DNA from: Thermus kawarayensis JCM 12314
Lineage (GTDB): Bacteria > Deinococcota > Deinococci > Deinococcales > Thermaceae
Length of the DNA: 17,970 nt
Assembly: GCA_001311545.1 (NCBI GenBank)
Contig: BBBL01000002.1
Span: 1-17,970 of the forward strand
Direction of reading: 5' to 3'
Part shown: positions 15,531 through 17,970 of the stretch, in pieces
How positions within the stretch are numbered: position 1 is the first letter of the stretch
Layout: every line of letters starts with the position of its first letter
The notes under the pieces: generated by a model
What the model was told of the DNA's origin: nothing
Seen by the model: only the letters and a program-made list of their open reading frames with translations
Database searches by the model: none
Made by a program: the position numbers and the translations under genes

Positions 15531-15905
15531 ATGAGGTTTTTGGCCCTCATCGCCCACGATGCCAAGAAGGAGGAGATGGTGGCCTTTTGCCAGCGGCACC
15601 GGGAGCTGCTTTCCCGCTTTCCCCTCCTCGCCACGGGCACCACGGGGGGGCGCATAGAGGAGGCCACGGGGCTTGGGGTGAAAAGGGTGCTTTCGGGGCC
15701 CTTGGGAGGGGATTTGCAGATCGGGGCCCAGGTAGCGGAGGGCCGGGTGTTGGCGGTGATCTTCCTCCAGGACCCCCTCACCGCCAAGCCCCACGAGCCC
15801 GACATCCAGGCCCTGGTGCGGGTGTGCAACGTGCACGGGGTGCCCTTGGTGACCAACCTGGCCGCCGCCGAGGCCCTGGTGCCCTGGCTTCGGTCCTTGG
15901 TCTAG
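15531..15905 (+). CDS. mgsA: Methylglyoxal synthase
   Basis: Intact, 124 aa. Converts dihydroxyacetone phosphate to methylglyoxal and phosphate, a glycolytic overflow bypass. Reads [57 protein letters not shown] and [19 protein letters not shown]. The catalytic Asp is D61 in [11 protein letters not shown]88 and D91 in PHEPD match the His and Asp of the E. coli enzyme at a constant offset of 10. Its length is close to the T. thermophilus enzyme. The gene stands alone with a leaderless promoter. Its TAG stop shares the CTAG at 15902-15905 with the convergent comM stop. Confidence 0.96.
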   Translation: MRFLALIAHDAKKEEMVAFCQRHRELLSRFPLLATGTTGGRIEEATGLGVKRVLSGPLGGDLQIGAQVAEGRVLAVIFLQDPLTAKPHEPDIQALVRVCNVHGVPLVTNLAAAEALVPWLRSLV

Positions 15906-17381
15906 AGGGTCTTTCGGTAGGCCAGGGCTTCCGCCACGTGGGCCTCCTCCACCCTTTCCGTCCCCTGGAGGTCGGCCACGGTGCGGGCCACCCGGAGGAG
16001 GCGGTCGTAGGAGCGGGCGGAGAGGAGCATCTTCTTGGCGGCGGCCTGCAGGAGGGCCTCGGCCCCGGGGGTGAGGCGCACCTCCCTCAGGGCCTTCCGG
16101 AAAGCTCCCCGTTGGGGCGGCCCTGGCGGGCGAGCATCCTCTCCCGGGCCTTCAGCACCCGCTCCCGCACCACCTCGGTGCTTTCCCCTTCGGGCGCGCG
16201 GGCGAGTTCCAGGGGGGTGAGGCGGGGGACCTCCACCACCAGGTCAAAGCGGTCCAGAAGGGGCCCGGAGATGCGGCCCGCATAGCGCTGGCGCATGGAC
16301 GGGGTGCAGGTGCAAGGGCGCTCGGGGTCCCCGTACCAGCCGCAGGGGCAGGGGTTCATGGCCGCCACCAGGAGGAAGCGGGCGGGAAAGGTGAGGCTCG
16401 CCCGGGCCCGGGCGATGGTCACCACCCCGTCCTCCAGGGGCTGGCGCAGGGCCTCGAGGGCGTCCCGGGAGAACTCGGGGAACTCGTCCAAAAAGAGCAC
16501 CCCCCGGTGGGCCAGGGAGACCTCCCCGGGCTTGGGGATGGCCCCGCCCCCGATGAGCCCGGCGTAGCTCACCGTGTGGTGGGGGGCGCGGAAGGAGGGT
16601 TCTTCAGGAGGCCCCGCACGGGCTGCCCCGCCGCCGAGTGGATGCGGGTCACCTCCAAGGCGGCCTCCCGAAGGAGAGGGGGGAGGAGGAAGGGGAGGCG
16701 TCTGGCCAGCATGGTCTTCCCCGAGCCCGGGCTTCCCACCATGAGGAGGTGGTGGTACCCGGCGGCGGCGATCTCCAGGGCGCGCTTGGCCTTGGCCTGG
16801 CCCTTGACGTCCCGGAGGTCCAGAATCTCCAGGGCCTCCAAGGGGTCCTCGGGCCGGGACTTTTCCAGGGGTTCCTCCCCCTTGAGGAAGGCCACCGCCT
16901 CCTCGAGGTGCCGCGCCCCGTACACCTCCACCCCCTCCACCAGGGCCGCCTCCTTGGCGCTCTCCGAAGGAAGGAGGAGCTTCTTGCCCTCCGCCAGAGC
17001 CCCCAGGGCCAGGTTCACCGCCCCCGGGACGGGCCTCAGGCTTCCGTCCAGCCCCAGCTCCCCCGCCAGGGCGAAGGGCGAGAGGGCCTCGAGGGGCACC
17101 ACCCCCTGGGCGGCCAGGAGGCCCAGGGCGATGGGGAGGTCAAACTGGCTCCCCTCCTTCCTGAGCTCCGCCGGGGCCAGGTTCACCACCACCCGGGCCT
17201 GGGGGTAGGGGAAGCCGGCGTTCTTTAGGGCCGAGCGGACCCTCTCCCGGCTCTCCTCCACCGCCTTGTCGGGCAGGCCCACCAGGGCGTAGCTCGGAAG
17301 CCCGGGGCTTACGTCCACCTCCACGGTGACGGGAACCGCGTCCAGGCCGAAAAGGGCGTAGCTCCGCACCTGGGCCAGCAT
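15902..17381 (-). CDS. comM: ComM/YifB family AAA+ protein (two frameshifts as read)
   Basis: Mg-chelatase-like AAA+ ATPase. ComM is a branch-migration helicase used in natural transformation, fitting the high competence of Thermus. The N-terminal domain (about 1-175) reads [40 protein letters not shown] and [14 protein letters not shown]. Walker A is [17 protein letters not shown], then [17 protein letters not shown] and Walker [22 protein letters not shown] Cys-rich loop, [17 protein letters not shown], and the arginine region [12 protein letters not shown] follow. The C-terminal lid runs [19 protein letters not shown] to [10 protein letters not shown]. Breaks near 16602 ([12 protein letters not shown] restored by one G) and 16097-16100 (one base). 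Repaired length is 493 aa, normal for the family. ATG 17381 follows a leaderless -10 box. Confidence 0.93.
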
Positions 17382-17387
17382 GGAAGG

Positions 17388-17393
17388 AGTTTA
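17388..17393 (-). promoter_or_regulatory. -10 box of a leaderless promoter for comM
   Basis: Minus strand TAAACT, 6 nt (CCTTCC), then ATG 17381. It abuts the TGA stop of the upstream MFS gene (17396-17394), so comM can start its own transcript right after that gene. Confidence 0.6.
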
Positions 17394-17970
17394 TCACCGA
17401 CGAAGTAGGGGCAGGTACAGGGCGAGGGCCAGGAGAAGGAGGGCGAGGAGCCCGCCGAAGGCGAGGCCGTACCCCAAGGCCTCCACCGCCACGCCAACGC
17501 CCCACTGCAGGAGGAAGGTGCCCCCGATGCCGAAGAGGTTCACCAGGGTGGTGCCCCGGCCCACCAGGTGGCCCGCCACCAGCTCCCGGGCCTGGGTAAG
17601 GGTGAGGATGTTGAAGGCCCCGAAGAAGCCCAAAAGGGCGTAGGCGGGGGCCAGGAGCTTGAGGAGGAGGAGAAGGAGGCCCAGGGCGAAGAGGAGGGCC
17701 GAGAGGAGGAGGACCCGGGCCGTCCCCAAGCGGTCCGCCAGGTACCCGGAGACGAGGAAGCCCAAGACCGCCATCCCCGAGTAGAGGAAGAGGAGGTTCC
17801 CCACCTGAAAGGCGGTGAGGCCCAGGGCGTAGGCGTAGGCCCCGGCCCAAAGGGTCTGCAGGGCCAAAAAGCCCCCGGCGAAGGCGAAGGCCAGGAAGGC
17901 CACCCGGAGAAGCTCCCGTTGCGGAGGACCTCCCCCAGGCCCCCCGGGCCCCCGTCCTTGGGCCAGGCCC
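17394..17970 (-). CDS. Major facilitator superfamily transporter, C-terminal half (5' end outside window, frameshifted)
   Basis: Membrane protein running off the right edge. About six hydrophobic spans are visible: VAFLAFAFAGGFLALQTLWA, FQVGNLLFLYSGMAVLGFLV, VLLLSALLFALGLLLLLLKL, YALLGFFGAFNILTLTQARE, VNLFGIGGTFLLQWGVGVAV and LAFGGLLALLLLALALYLPL. A typical MFS loop between spans reads SGYLADRLGTARVL. Upstream, GEVLRN and ELLRVAFL are joined only if one base is added near 17911-17916, and another break near 17936-17955 is likely. The visible segment is probably spans 7-12 preceded by the central cytoplasmic loop. The substrate cannot be predicted. Confidence 0.8.
   Translation of the reverse strand, partial: GLAQGRGPGGPGGGPPQRELLRVAFLAFAFAGGFLALQTLWAGAYAYALGLTAFQVGNLLFLYSGMAVLGFLVSGYLADRLGTARVLLLSALLFALGLLLLLLKLLAPAYALLGFFGAFNILTLTQARELVAGHLVGRGTTLVNLFGIGGTFLLQWGVGVAVEALGYGLAFGGLLALLLLALALYLPLLRR

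Noticed and set aside
15284..16285. 333-aa open frame on the plus strand spanning the M42, mgsA and comM region
   Set aside because: Crosses three genes with clear active-site motifs in other frames; no domain or start signal.

Overview
The window is GC-rich DNA (roughly 70% by eye) from a Thermus species close to, but distinct from, T. thermophilus. Three things point there. The LysW-dependent lysine genes lysY/lysZ are present. The encoded proteins match Thermus families I recall well: GH57 branching enzyme, Taq-type M32 carboxypeptidase, GidA-related protein, methylglyoxal synthase and CoA-binding protein. Lone genes have their -10 box about 6 nt before the start codon. I see no insertion sequence, phage gene, CRISPR array or integrase, so this looks like ordinary core chromosome.

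Layout. A plus-strand run (1-6583) holds lysY (5' cut), lysZ, a GH57 glycogen branching enzyme, a nitrilase-type glutaminase, nadE, a membrane NERD protein, a CoA-binding protein and mutY. Spacing is tight and stops often overlap starts. A minus-strand GidA-related flavoprotein (6521-7218) meets mutY tail to tail, preceded by tRNA-Trp(CCA) with its own promoter and terminator. Divergent from the tRNA is a secreted LysM-NlpC/P60 endopeptidase (7490-8308). A minus-strand block follows: nitroreductase, DUF2939-like protein and prepilin peptidase PilD. Divergent from pilD is an M32 carboxypeptidase (10908-12443). Next on the minus strand are an ABC-2 exporter pair, a MazG-like hydrolase and an M42 aminopeptidase. 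A plus-strand mgsA (15531-15905) starts 22 bp from the M42 gene. The window ends on the minus strand with comM/yifB and a partial MFS transporter.

Most genes are broken by single-base frameshifts, about 29 by my reading. Nearly all are repaired by adding one base, usually G or C in a short run. Repaired lengths and active-site numbers agree with T. thermophilus proteins as I remember them: branching enzyme E184 and D353, 520 aa; GidA-related protein 232 aa; CoA-binding protein 140 aa. Sequencing or assembly error is therefore far more likely than real gene decay. Coordinates below span each repaired gene, except mutY, which is given to its stop as read.

Functionally this is housekeeping: lysine, glycogen and NAD synthesis, DNA repair, natural transformation and type IV pili (comM, pilD), cell-wall turnover and peptide catabolism. 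I found no convincing new multi-gene system. The most interesting structure is an internal duplication of about 100 residues in PilD that leaves one catalytic Asp in each copy. Next are the uniform leaderless promoter layout, overlapping divergent -10 boxes between the M42 gene and mgsA, and a glutaminase/NAD synthetase pair encoded as two overlapping genes.
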